From: Diplonema japonicum
Taxonomy: Eukaryota; Euglenozoa; Diplonemea; Diplonemida; Diplonemidae
Direction: 5' to 3'
NCBI GenBank assembly: GCA_964019335.1
Contig: OZ025663.1
Span: forward strand, 344,001-408,000
Length of the DNA stretch: 64,000 nt
Shown here: in pieces, positions 50,349-59,015 of the stretch
Position numbering within the stretch: the first letter of the stretch is position 1
How the letters are laid out: the number at the start of each line of letters is the position of its first letter
The notes under the pieces: generated by a model
What the model saw: only the letters and a program-made list of their open reading frames with translations
What the model was told of the DNA's origin: nothing
Databases searched by the model: none
Position numbers and translations under genes: made by a program

Positions 50349-51656
50349 ATGGATATAGGTGTGGGGGCACTGCTGCCTCCTGGCATGCCTCTGTTTAACC
50401 CCGCACACAACACGCATGACTATAACATGCTGAACGAGGCGCTTGAAGAGGGCGGGTACGAAGAGAACCCAGTATTCAGTGACGGGGATGTGTTCTGGGA
50501 GATGTTGGGGTATCAGGCACATTTCGATTCCAGGGCAAGGCGTGGCCCTTTGGTGGAGGTCCCAGTTCCTGGGTGTAAGAAAGTAGTGCCCGTCAATGAA
50601 AGTTGGCTCCCTGCGTTCATAGAGGCGTGGAAGAGGAAGTTCCCAGTGACGCTGCAGATTGTTGACGTGCTGACCAATGAAGTGTTGATAAGATTCCGTG
50701 TCTTGTCGGAGTTTGTGGAGTTCTGCAACAACAACATGCGGAATGACTTTAGTGGAGACTTGCTCTTGCGAAAAGAGGAGACTGAAGGTGCTTCTTCCAC
50801 TCCTAGTATAAAGACACGGTTTTCGTATAACACGTGGCTGAGGGTGACGCAGAGGTGGGATACCACAGCAAAGTGCACTGCAGATGACACAAACACAGAA
50901 CTGAACGAGCTGCGCCGTCTTATCAACACGACTGAGTGCACGAAGGAGAGCGTGGAGCTTTTGATAAAAAGGGACGAAGCTGATGAGTCACTCGGACTTA
51001 TATTCAGTGCTTCAAGCCTTCTCCTTGATGAGGTCACTCCTTCCAGCCCTGCAGCACGGTGTGGGGCTGGCAAGCTCGTCGGACGCCAGCTTGTCTCCGT
51101 CAATGGACAGCCCGTAGCCACCGAAGCTGATGCCATTTTAGCTAGCGCTGGTAAAATCGAAGCACTGCTTGAATTCCGTAGCACCGTGGCCTACGATGAG
51201 GGCGGGCTCGTCGAGCAGTGCAGCGGGTGCAAGACGCTCGAGGGTAGAATCGAAGCGATGGAAAACAAAGTGAAGGAAGTATTCTGTGTGGAGCCTAACG
51301 TTGACACGCTGGGTACCGAACGGCAGATGTGCCGCTCATGTTCTCTTGACGGCATCATGCCTTGGGCAGAGATCTGCCCCTCGTGCCGGCACCCCCTACG
51401 CGAGTCCTCTCCCGAACCCGTTTCTTCATGGCCCGTTACCACATGCCTCGGTTGCTCAACACCCCTCCGCCTCCCCAGCACCGCCCAGGGTTACACCACC
51501 ACCATCTCATGCCCCCGGTGCCGTGTCACCAGCACTTGTGTGCTCCCTCCGTCTCCTTCACCACGCCGAAAACCTTCCAATCGCCAACTAACTTGTGAGA
51601 ATTGTTTGACACCTCTTCACGGGGCGTTCTGTCACGCATGCGGGCACAGAAGCTGA
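50349..51656 (+). CDS. PDZ-domain protein with C-terminal zinc ribbons
   Basis: A 435-residue protein. A PDZ-like domain lies at about residues 205-280 (SLGLIFSASSLLLDEV, GKLVGRQLVSVNGQPV). The C-terminal third contains several CxxC pairs: CSGC, CRSC with CPSC, CLGC with CPRC, and CENC with CHAC. These would make two or three zinc ribbons, ending in LHGAFCHACGHRS, a terminal ribbon knuckle common in adaptor proteins. The N-terminal 200 residues have no domain I recognise. Its likely role is protein-protein adaptation; partners are unknown. No introns are needed, and the first ATG after the acceptor is used. Confidence 0.7.
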   Translation: MDIGVGALLPPGMPLFNPAHNTHDYNMLNEALEEGGYEENPVFSDGDVFWEMLGYQAHFDSRARRGPLVEVPVPGCKKVVPVNESWLPAFIEAWKRKFPVTLQIVDVLTNEVLIRFRVLSEFVEFCNNNMRNDFSGDLLLRKEETEGASSTPSIKTRFSYNTWLRVTQRWDTTAKCTADDTNTELNELRRLINTTECTKESVELLIKRDEADESLGLIFSASSLLLDEVTPSSPAARCGAGKLVGRQLVSVNGQPVATEADAILASAGKIEALLEFRSTVAYDEGGLVEQCSGCKTLEGRIEAMENKVKEVFCVEPNVDTLGTERQMCRSCSLDGIMPWAEICPSCRHPLRESSPEPVSSWPVTTCLGCSTPLRLPSTAQGYTTTISCPRCRVTSTCVLPPSPSPRRKPSNRQLTCENCLTPLHGAFCHACGHRS

Positions 51657-51738
51657 ACGCCTTCGACCATGGTACGTTCATCAAATAGACTTACTCAAAT
51701 TGCACCGCTCTCATGTCACCACAGGGGGGTGGGTAAAG

Positions 51739-52785
51739 ATGTCCGCAGAAGAGGAATTTGAGGTGCAGGAAGCGCCTCGCACGCCGGACCAGAAGACCCT
51801 GACTGGGCTGTCCATGCAGGGGAGCCCACGCCGATCGTGGTGCAGCCCTGACTCTAATCGATCGAAGCAGACAATCCTCAAATTGACGGGCATCAGACAA
51901 GGGTACACTAGCCCGAAGCTACGCAGAACAGCGTCTGCGACCGCGTGCAAGATGCTCAGTCTACACGACGCCGCGTGGGAGGGTGACACAGCTGGGGTCT
52001 CTGGGTTGCTTTTTGAACAGAAACCGAAGTCTGAAGCCAAGCCAATAATGAAGGCGGTTAGTAGGGTGAAGAAAAAGGGCGCCATTGAAGATGATGAGGA
52101 TGATACAATTTCAGACGAGCCTGCAGTGGAACCGGAAGTGGAAGAAGCGCTTGATGTAAACAAGTTAGGGTATCTTTCTATGAATAAAGAAGGCCTGTGC
52201 TTAAAGGAGATAACAAAGGGGTACAACACGACACTTAGTAGCATGGGGGGGAGGGCAGCCACGCCCTTGATGTACGCTGTGGTGGGGAAGAAGCTCGACA
52301 CAGTGAAGTACCTGCTGGACGCAGGGGCAGATTGTGCGGTAACGGCGGAGCTTCGGAAAGGTGAGAAGATAACGTTGCAAGAGATAGTGTTCCTGAACAC
52401 GTTTTGGAACCTCGCACCGAAGGACGTTGCCAGAGCCCGCCAAATGAAAGCACTCGTTCTGGGAAGATCCCCGCCATCACCCTTGCAAAACATGACAATG
52501 GAAAGAGTCACGTCCTTTCTCAACCGCAGCGTGTTTAGCAAAGACTTTGCTTGGGACATCCCTACGTGGGTACAAGCCAATGAACTCAACGGTGGCAAGC
52601 TAGAATCCTGGGTTGCAGCGGACTGGAAAACAGCTGGGAACTTCAGAATAGTCGATTTACAGAAACTTGTCGAGCAGATCTTAGTTCTCTTCCGCCGTAA
52701 GCGCCGAGAACCCCGTGAGGAAAGTGAGGGCGACGGCACACAAGACACTCCTGAGCCCGAGGCGGCTTCCGAACCCCAGGAATAG
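51739..52785 (+). CDS. Ankyrin-repeat protein
   Basis: The 348-residue product has one or two ankyrin repeats, broken by an acidic, probably disordered insert (IEDDEDDTISDEPAVEPEVEE). The repeats are MLSLHDAAWEGDTAGVSGLL near residue 85 and ATPLMYAVVGKKLDTVKYLL near residue 175, which ends LDAGADC as expected. The N-terminus is Ser/Pro-rich and the C-terminus acidic. A start at 51739 is the first in-frame ATG after a CACCACAG acceptor at about 51723. Function beyond protein binding cannot be told. Confidence 0.7.
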   Translation: MSAEEEFEVQEAPRTPDQKTLTGLSMQGSPRRSWCSPDSNRSKQTILKLTGIRQGYTSPKLRRTASATACKMLSLHDAAWEGDTAGVSGLLFEQKPKSEAKPIMKAVSRVKKKGAIEDDEDDTISDEPAVEPEVEEALDVNKLGYLSMNKEGLCLKEITKGYNTTLSSMGGRAATPLMYAVVGKKLDTVKYLLDAGADCAVTAELRKGEKITLQEIVFLNTFWNLAPKDVARARQMKALVLGRSPPSPLQNMTMERVTSFLNRSVFSKDFAWDIPTWVQANELNGGKLESWVAADWKTAGNFRIVDLQKLVEQILVLFRRKRREPREESEGDGTQDTPEPEAASEPQE

Positions 52786-52899
52786 AATAACTAAACAATT
52801 GATCCCCCCCCCCCCCCCCAGTATTCCTTCTGTTCGGCTTTGTATTCCCCCCTCCCCCTTAGAGACTGCCCTCTATTCTTCCACTAGTGTTGGGGGTTT

Positions 52900-55158
52900 A
52901 TGAATGAGCTAGACGGCCTTGAGCTGTTGCTGTCATGCGCCAGCGAGCACGGTACACCACTGCGGCACTTGGACACCATCAACATCTTTTTGCAGCAAGA
53001 GACAAGCGTCGCCACGATGTTCCTTAATCTTGATGTGCTGATACCTCTACTCCCTGCAGAGTGCGTGAGCCTGAAGTGCCTTATGGACGCTTCGCAAGAA
53101 GAAAGTAAAAAGGTAACACATGTCTTGTCTGTCCCCGCGAGGTTGCCTATGTTGGAGCTACTGATCAAAGTATCATCGGTAGAAGTCCGTTACCTCCAGA
53201 TGCTGACTCAGGTCATCGATTTGCCTACTCCACCGAGTTGTGAGCCTGTGCAAGAGCGAGAATCAGAGAAAACACCTCACTCTGGTGCTGTCGAACTTGT
53301 GGAGGAAATGCGGGTCGAACATGAATCGAGGGATGAGGTTCCAGTTCGCCTTCGGCACCTCCCCGCACTCCTCCAGTGTTGCACGACACCTTCTACCTGT
53401 TACTTGAATGGTTTCTGCGATACGTTTTCGTCTCCCGAACCCCTTCCTGCACTTCGTCTCCTGTGTTTTGATACCACGCACACTGCCCTCCACAGTCTTT
53501 TGAAGACCCCTACCAAGCCTGAGGGCTACTCTTACCTGCATAGCGTAATATCTGCTTTGGCAGGAGCGGTGATAGTGACAGAAGTGACGGCACGGCATGC
53601 AGGGGCGTTGAAAGTTCAAAAGGTGTACAGGGGAGTGCAGGGCAGGGGGACTGCGCAGCGGAAAAGACTGGGCAAGGTCGTGGTCGCTGTGGTGGGGGTT
53701 GTCATAGCAAGAGTGGCAGGAGCGGCTGTCGTGTCGGGGGTTGTGGAACAGGCAACGCTCCCTGTCGCCGTAGCTGCGTTAGCAGGTGCCGTCAGCTGTG
53801 TCGCATCACCCATTTCTACTACTCACGATCCGCAGCCTGTGAAGCTCCAGTATCTCCCTTCATTGTTGTTGTGTTCTGGGATAGTGCAGGACACTGTATA
53901 CCTTTCTGGACTATGCAGCCATTACTCATCGCCTTCCCCGCACCCCGCCTTGATGCTCACCTATGAAATGGCTGCCGGCAGCGTACCACAATTGAAGCAG
54001 CTAATCGAAGCATTCCAACAAACGCCCCTCCTGAACAAGGAAGCTCCAGAGACAACCGAAGTACCTGAAGTAGTTAGTCAATCGAAACGAGACGCCCATC
54101 AACCAAAGCAAACACATGCTCAACAAGAAGTCGAATTGGACAGAAGCACGCAGGGTGGGGACGAAGACTGCATTCTTGAGTTGCCCTCATATGCTACCAA
54201 ACCCCAACCAGTTCGCCTTCGGCACCTCCCCGCACTCCTCCAGTGTTGCACGACACCTTCTACCTGTTACTTGAATGGTTTCTGCGATACGTTTTCGTCT
54301 CCCGAACCCCTTCCTGCACTTCGTCTCCTGTGTTTTGATACCACGCACACTGCCCTCCACAGTCTTTTGAAGACCCCTACCAAGCCTGAGGGCTACTCTT
54401 ACTTGCATAGCGTAGCATCTGCTTTGGCAGGAGCGGTGATAGTGACAGAAGTGACGGCACGGCATGCAGGGGCGTTGAAGGTTCAAAAGGTGTACAGGGG
54501 AGTGCAGGGCAGGGGGACTGCGCAGCGGAAAAGACTGGGCAAGGTCGTGGTCGCTGTGGTGGGAGTTGTCATAGCAAGAGCGGCACAGGGGGTGCACACG
54601 GCAAGGGCAGCAAAGGCACAAGCGGCATGCGCAGCGAGGGCAGGGGTGGCGGGGGTTGTGTCATTACTCTGCGTAGCGCGACCAGCACAGCTGACACCGC
54701 CTCGCGCAGCTACGGCACCATCTCCCAGCCCCGCGAGAAAAACAGGGCATGGACATGTGAGGCAAATACAACAGAGAAAGAGAGTAGCCACAGAGAGCGT
54801 GCTGCTGGAGCCCTGGGCAAGGGCGACCCCTTCAGCCTCACCTTCACCATCTCTGTCACAATCTCCTTCAAGGCTGGTGCGCATCAATGCTCTGAAGAAG
54901 GACAGGGCGGATTATTACCACAGTAGACTCTTCAGAGGAACACCATCGCCAACCAGGTCGCCAAATGTTAGGCAGACACGCAAACGTCCCAGGTCGGCAG
55001 CGCCTCGGCGCCCCACGCTCCCCTCTTACTCTGAATTTATGGATGTACTCCATTCTGCCATAGGCAAGCCTATTTCCCGATCGCGGCAAATTCGTAAGCC
55101 TGCCCCCTTTACGCCCCCAGATGTGCTCTTGGGGTTCCGCCCTAAGACTGCCTACTGA
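52900..55158 (+). CDS. IQ-motif repeat protein with a recent internal duplication
   Basis: The 752-residue product contains two nearly identical 124-residue modules (from 53341 and from 54208). Each begins PVRLRHLPALLQCCTTPSTC, passes through YLNGFCDTFSSPEPLPALRL, and ends in an IQ-type motif (KVQKVYRGVQGRGTAQRKR) followed by a hydrophobic Val/Ala/Gly stretch that could be a membrane helix. A diverged copy of the first half of the module lies between them (PVKLQYLPSLLL ... YLSGLCSHYSSPSPHPALML), and fainter ones at the N-terminus. The C-terminus is Arg/Ser/Pro-rich. The IQ motifs suggest calmodulin or light-chain binding. No named family recognised. The acceptor AG at 52862 follows a C/T tract. 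Confidence 0.68.
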   Translation: MNELDGLELLLSCASEHGTPLRHLDTINIFLQQETSVATMFLNLDVLIPLLPAECVSLKCLMDASQEESKKVTHVLSVPARLPMLELLIKVSSVEVRYLQMLTQVIDLPTPPSCEPVQERESEKTPHSGAVELVEEMRVEHESRDEVPVRLRHLPALLQCCTTPSTCYLNGFCDTFSSPEPLPALRLLCFDTTHTALHSLLKTPTKPEGYSYLHSVISALAGAVIVTEVTARHAGALKVQKVYRGVQGRGTAQRKRLGKVVVAVVGVVIARVAGAAVVSGVVEQATLPVAVAALAGAVSCVASPISTTHDPQPVKLQYLPSLLLCSGIVQDTVYLSGLCSHYSSPSPHPALMLTYEMAAGSVPQLKQLIEAFQQTPLLNKEAPETTEVPEVVSQSKRDAHQPKQTHAQQEVELDRSTQGGDEDCILELPSYATKPQPVRLRHLPALLQCCTTPSTCYLNGFCDTFSSPEPLPALRLLCFDTTHTALHSLLKTPTKPEGYSYLHSVASALAGAVIVTEVTARHAGALKVQKVYRGVQGRGTAQRKRLGKVVVAVVGVVIARAAQGVHTARAAKAQAACAARAGVAGVVSLLCVARPAQLTPPRAATAPSPSPARKTGHGHVRQIQQRKRVATESVLLEPWARATPSASPSPSLSQSPSRLVRINALKKDRADYYHSRLFRGTPSPTRSPNVRQTRKRPRSAAPRRPTLPSYSEFMDVLHSAIGKPISRSRQIRKPAPFTPPDVLLGFRPKTAY
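53341..53713 (+). repeat. Direct repeat, copy 1 (partner 54208-54580)
   Basis: A 373-base segment that recurs 867 bases downstream, in the same frame, with about five substitutions by eye (98-99 percent identity). Flanking bases diverge abruptly on both sides. Confidence 0.95.
54208..54580 (+). repeat. Direct repeat, copy 2 (partner 53341-53713)
   Basis: Second copy of the 373-base coding repeat. Substitutions relative to copy 1 include ATA to GCA (Ile to Ala) near 54415, plus single changes in Leu, Lys/Lys and Val codons. Confidence 0.95.
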
Positions 55159-55874
55159 ACGCTGTTCTTCCCCCCCTTTTTTTTTAGTGGGTTTGTGACA
55201 ACAACAAGTCACTTCTTCCTTTTCCCTGTCTCGCCCCCCCCTTTTTTTTGTAAAGTTTTATCGTTCTGTTTTGCCAACGTTTCATATCTCTATTTGTCGC
55301 AGGAGCCGTCGTAACCCTACACATAAAGAATGCCTCACAGACACGACCCATGGGGAGAGTTGATATAGGTTCCTTGCAACTGGCCTTTTTTTTAAGATGT
55401 TTTTTTTCTTCTGGATAATGAAATCTCTGGTTAGAGATATGGAACGGTAGTAGTTTTTTTCTTTTTTCTTTTTTTTGTTAGTTAGTTATATGTCGAATGG
55501 GGGGAAAAAGAAAAAAAGAAAAAAAAAAAAAAAAGAGCAAGGAAAAAAAAAGAAAAAAAAAAAAAGAAAAGCTTGTTCTGATTGTGCTTCCTTTTCTTTT
55601 TTTAAGTACAGCGCGGCCGGTGACGCAAAAACGCATACCTTAAAAGAATAGTTTTTTTTTTTCCTTCACCCTGTTCTCTTTTCCATTTCTTTTTCCCCTC
55701 CTTCTTTTTTCGAACAAAAAAAAAAAAAAAGGAAATTCAATATGTTTCCCCTCCCCTCCCTTCCATCCGGCTTCCATTTCAGTTGTAACATTCTCTTTTT
55801 TTTTTTTTCTTCTTCTTCTTTCTCTCACTCGATTTTCAAACACAATCTTCACACTTCAGGGGTGAAAACGAAAA
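55159..55874. other. Low-complexity spacer before PCBD
   Basis: T-rich and A-rich runs alternate. The stretch 55280-55380 is mixed sequence without an open frame. The last 70 bases are a strong pyrimidine tract ending CACACTTCAG at 55859, sixteen bases before the next ATG, which fits a trans-splice acceptor. Confidence 0.6.
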
Positions 55875-56204
55875 ATGCTACGTGCCGCAGGTGCAAGGAG
55901 ATGTATGTCGCTCCTAACGGAAGAGGAGAGAGGGATGTTTATGAGGGCTCACGAGAACTGGCATCCGGTGGCAGGGAAGGACGCCGTTGAGAGGCAGCTG
56001 GAGTTCAAGGACTTCACGGAGGCGTGGACCTTTATGTCAAATGTCGCCATCAAAGCGGAGAAGGCGGACCACCACCCAGAGTGGTTCAACGTGTACAATA
56101 GGGTGAACATACAGCTGACCACCCATGATGCAGGTGGTGTCACAGCACGCGATGTGGAGCTGGCCAGTGCCATTGATGAAATGGCAGCACGCTTCGGGAA
56201 ATAG
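55875..56204 (+). CDS. PCBD: Pterin-4a-carbinolamine dehydratase
   Basis: The 109-residue protein shows the full family pattern: [20 protein letters not shown], then [20 protein letters not shown] with the catalytic HHPEW block, and the [16 protein letters not shown] end. The enzyme dehydrates 4a-hydroxytetrahydrobiopterin and so regenerates the cofactor of aromatic amino acid hydroxylases. The first 15 residues ([15 protein letters not shown]) are basic and lack acids; they may be a mitochondrial leader. Starting at the second Met would give a cytosolic form. Length is normal for the family. Confidence 0.95.
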   Translation: MLRAAGARRCMSLLTEEERGMFMRAHENWHPVAGKDAVERQLEFKDFTEAWTFMSNVAIKAEKADHHPEWFNVYNRVNIQLTTHDAGGVTARDVELASAIDEMAARFGK

Positions 56205-56469
56205 GGGGAAGATGAAAAAAAAAAAGAGAAAAAAAAAAAAGAAAAAAAACGTCTCCGTTTTGAAACGTCCGTTTTTAGGACGATTCGAAAGTTTTAAAAA
56301 AAAAGCCCCCCTGTATTTCCTACTTAGTTCCACCGATATCACAGAGAAAAAAAAAGGGAGGGTAGTTATGTTTTGAGCCTGAGAGGGATAATTTAAAGGA
56401 GAACAAAAGAAAAGGGAAGGGGGAGAAAAGAGGGAGAGAGAGACAGAGAAGGAGTACCAACGAAGAAAA

Positions 56470-57924
56470 ATGGCGAAAAAGAAATTCGTAAACCCTTCCC
56501 CGAAACCCAAAGAAGGCGACCGGCAAGGATGGGACAGAAGCTACAAGGTGATGCTGGAGGACTTCCTGAGCAATTTCATAAGAGCTTTGGTACGGGAGGG
56601 CGGGGAAAAAAAAGAAGGGGAAAACAAAACAAAAAAAAAAAACTTACAGCTCCTTTTTATATTGCTCACGATGCTCAGGCTTGCTGTGGAGAGCTTGGTT
56701 GGTAACACGAGCCCGACAAACGGGCAGCAGGGCGAATGCCACTCCGAGGACGAGAGGATGTCTGTAAGATTGTCATACAAAAGTATCCTCAAAAAAAATC
56801 CCTTCCAACACATGAACACAGTGGCCATGGCGCACCGCGATGCAGGCCTCGTAGGCCGCGCACTTGACTACTACGATGTTGTCATATCACAGATAAAGAA
56901 CTCCACGTTAGCCAGGGACCAGCTCATCCTTTCCGAATCATTATTGAACAAAGGCTCGCTTCTCTTGGCTTACGTGGGGAAGGTGGCAAGGCTGGACCTC
57001 CGTGCCAGCACGCTGGCCTACGACAATGGCCAGTCCGTCAAAGAAACAGTAGGCATCGCAAGGTGGGTTAAAGGCGAGCTTAAAATATTCGGCAGAGACG
57101 GTGAAATCGGCATCCCCCGAGGCGGCCATGAATCATATGCCCACCTCCACCCTGGAAGGCTAGTAGATGAAGCGATTTACACATTATCAAAAGCTGCCAA
57201 GCTTGGCACAACTAAAAAGGATAAAGGCACCGATCTATCCGTAAACCTTGGGCTTGCCGTTCTGGTGTCTCAAGCCTTGGCTCACGACTCCGCATCTGTA
57301 GAGGTCGTGCAAGATGTGAAGATTTCCTTTGAAAAACTTGCTTCAGAGGACCCAACTTGCACACATTTAGTAGAAATGATACAAGCGGTGCTTACCTCTG
57401 ACGAAGATCTGGCTACTGCGCTGTACAAAGAGCTCTCAGGAGACGGGTTTCTAAGCAAGGTTCGAGGCTTGGGCTCATTTCTCAAAAACATCGAGAAAAA
57501 GGAAGATCCCGAATGGGCTGCCATCGCATCGTTAGATGACCCTGTTACGCGTCTCTTAGACCTTGACCAGTGCACTGTGCACGCTGACCCTGCAACGGGA
57601 GTGAAGGCAGCGAGCAAGCAACGGGAGTCATTCCACCATTGGCTGCCACAGTCGAGTCATTTGAACCAAATCTCGATTCTTTCAACGGAGTCCAAAGAAG
57701 ATGAGAACGCCGACATCATCTTCGTGGGGAAGAAGAAATACTTCATCGAGGCCAGGTCTTCACACAGGATGCGGGTATGGGGAAAAAGAAAAAAAAAAAA
57801 AAAAAAAAAGGGCCTATACACATCGCAAGAGGTACCGGTTGAGATGTCCTTCTCTGATGACTCTCCTGGCGTACCGCAGGAGGCCATCGAGCTTTCCAGA
57901 GACTGGCGGGGGCTGCATCGGTAG
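56470..57924 (+). CDS. Unrecognised helical protein, two A-rich introns likely
   Basis: The frame reads through 484 codons, but two tracts look like introns. They are 56590-56649 (GTACGG to TTACAG, 60 nt) and 57775-57831 (GTATGG to GCAAGAG, 57 nt). Both are phase 0, A-rich, and removable without changing frame, giving 445 residues. The central part (FQHMNTVAMAHRDAGLVGRA, ALDYYDVVISQ) looks like TPR-type paired helices. It is followed by alternating helices up to SKVRGLGSFLKNIEK. No enzyme motif, signal or membrane helix is convincing. The first ATG follows an A/G-rich leader, and the pyrimidine acceptor upstream is weak. Confidence 0.6.
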   Translation: MAKKKFVNPSPKPKEGDRQGWDRSYKVMLEDFLSNFIRALVREGGEKKEGENKTKKKNLQLLFILLTMLRLAVESLVGNTSPTNGQQGECHSEDERMSVRLSYKSILKKNPFQHMNTVAMAHRDAGLVGRALDYYDVVISQIKNSTLARDQLILSESLLNKGSLLLAYVGKVARLDLRASTLAYDNGQSVKETVGIARWVKGELKIFGRDGEIGIPRGGHESYAHLHPGRLVDEAIYTLSKAAKLGTTKKDKGTDLSVNLGLAVLVSQALAHDSASVEVVQDVKISFEKLASEDPTCTHLVEMIQAVLTSDEDLATALYKELSGDGFLSKVRGLGSFLKNIEKKEDPEWAAIASLDDPVTRLLDLDQCTVHADPATGVKAASKQRESFHHWLPQSSHLNQISILSTESKEDENADIIFVGKKKYFIEARSSHRMRVWGKRKKKKKKKGLYTSQEVPVEMSFSDDSPGVPQEAIELSRDWRGLHR

Positions 57925-58186
57925 TTAAATTAGTAAATTGATGATAGATCGTGTGACGGGTACCCGCCGCGATTTATATTCGTGCGTGGGATAAATGAGT
58001 TTCTTTTTTCTTCTTTTTTCTTTTTTTTTCAGGCAATCTTTTAGTCTCCTTTCCTATGTTCTCGGTGCCTACAGGACTCAGCCTTCCCTCTTTTTTTTTT
58101 TTTTTTAAAGTACCTTTATACCATTTACTATCTCACAGGAAGGAGGAAATTAAAAAAAAAAAAAAAAAAGAGAGAGAGAAAATAAA

Positions 58187-58912
58187 ATGTCCGACAAAGC
58201 AGTCGACTCCGACAAAACGGAGCAGAGCACGAAGAGCGTTGCATCAAACATCCTTCCCACACAAGGACGGGCTGTGGGGCAGGGTGGGAGGGATGCTGAG
58301 GAGTATCAACCTTTGAAGAAAAAGAGAAAAATGAGCTTGTTTGTAAAACCGGGTCTGTACGACCCAGGGCTGGAAAGAGGGGTGGTGGCAAGCGGCGGTT
58401 GGAGCTACGACCCGCAGAACTCACTAGGGAAATGGGAAAGCAGTTACCTCCCACCAATTGCAGAGGAAGGGAGTAAAGGAAACGTTTTTGCACGAGAGCT
58501 AGAGAGGCACACTTCCGCCATCACGGGCGGCGATCTCCCTCTAATAATACACGATTCCCTTCAACAACTACGGACGCAGCTTCTAGGTGACGATGCCCGG
58601 GACATGGATCTCAATGTTGAAGAAACAAATAAGCAGCAAGGGGAACTCCTCGGGTTCACCCTCCTCGACAACACTTGCGTCACAGTTGCCTCGACAGGAC
58701 CCCTCGAGCGTGGCAACGCTGCAACCCCCGTCACTACTTTCCCTTATACCCCTGCTACCGATCCCGCTTTCCCCGAATGCCCTGGCGTCAACACCCAGCT
58801 CCATTTAATGGAGGACAAAGCCTCCCGCGGCCAGCTGAAGGGCTACGAAGAGTGTATGCAAAGCATGCAAAGCAAAGCCCGGTTCATGAGGAAACAATGG
58901 GCTAAATACTGA
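58187..58912 (+). CDS. Unrecognised protein with a nuclear-localisation-like motif
   Basis: A 241-residue product with a basic cluster EEYQPLKKKRKMSLF near residue 42 that resembles a monopartite nuclear localisation signal. It is followed by KPGLYDPGLERGVVASGGW and a helical C-terminus ending SMQSKARFMRKQWAKY. It is acidic between and has no membrane segments. The acceptor ATCTCACAG ends at 58138 after a T run, and the first ATG afterwards is used. I do not recognise the family. Confidence 0.6.
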   Translation: MSDKAVDSDKTEQSTKSVASNILPTQGRAVGQGGRDAEEYQPLKKKRKMSLFVKPGLYDPGLERGVVASGGWSYDPQNSLGKWESSYLPPIAEEGSKGNVFARELERHTSAITGGDLPLIIHDSLQQLRTQLLGDDARDMDLNVEETNKQQGELLGFTLLDNTCVTVASTGPLERGNAATPVTTFPYTPATDPAFPECPGVNTQLHLMEDKASRGQLKGYEECMQSMQSKARFMRKQWAKY

Positions 58913-59015
58913 TTTTTTTTTATTGTAGTGTGATCGATTATTGTTCTTTTTTTTTTTTTTTTCGAGCGACAGAAGAAGAAAAAAAACTGAAAATAGAAGG
59001 GGGGGGGGGAGAAAA

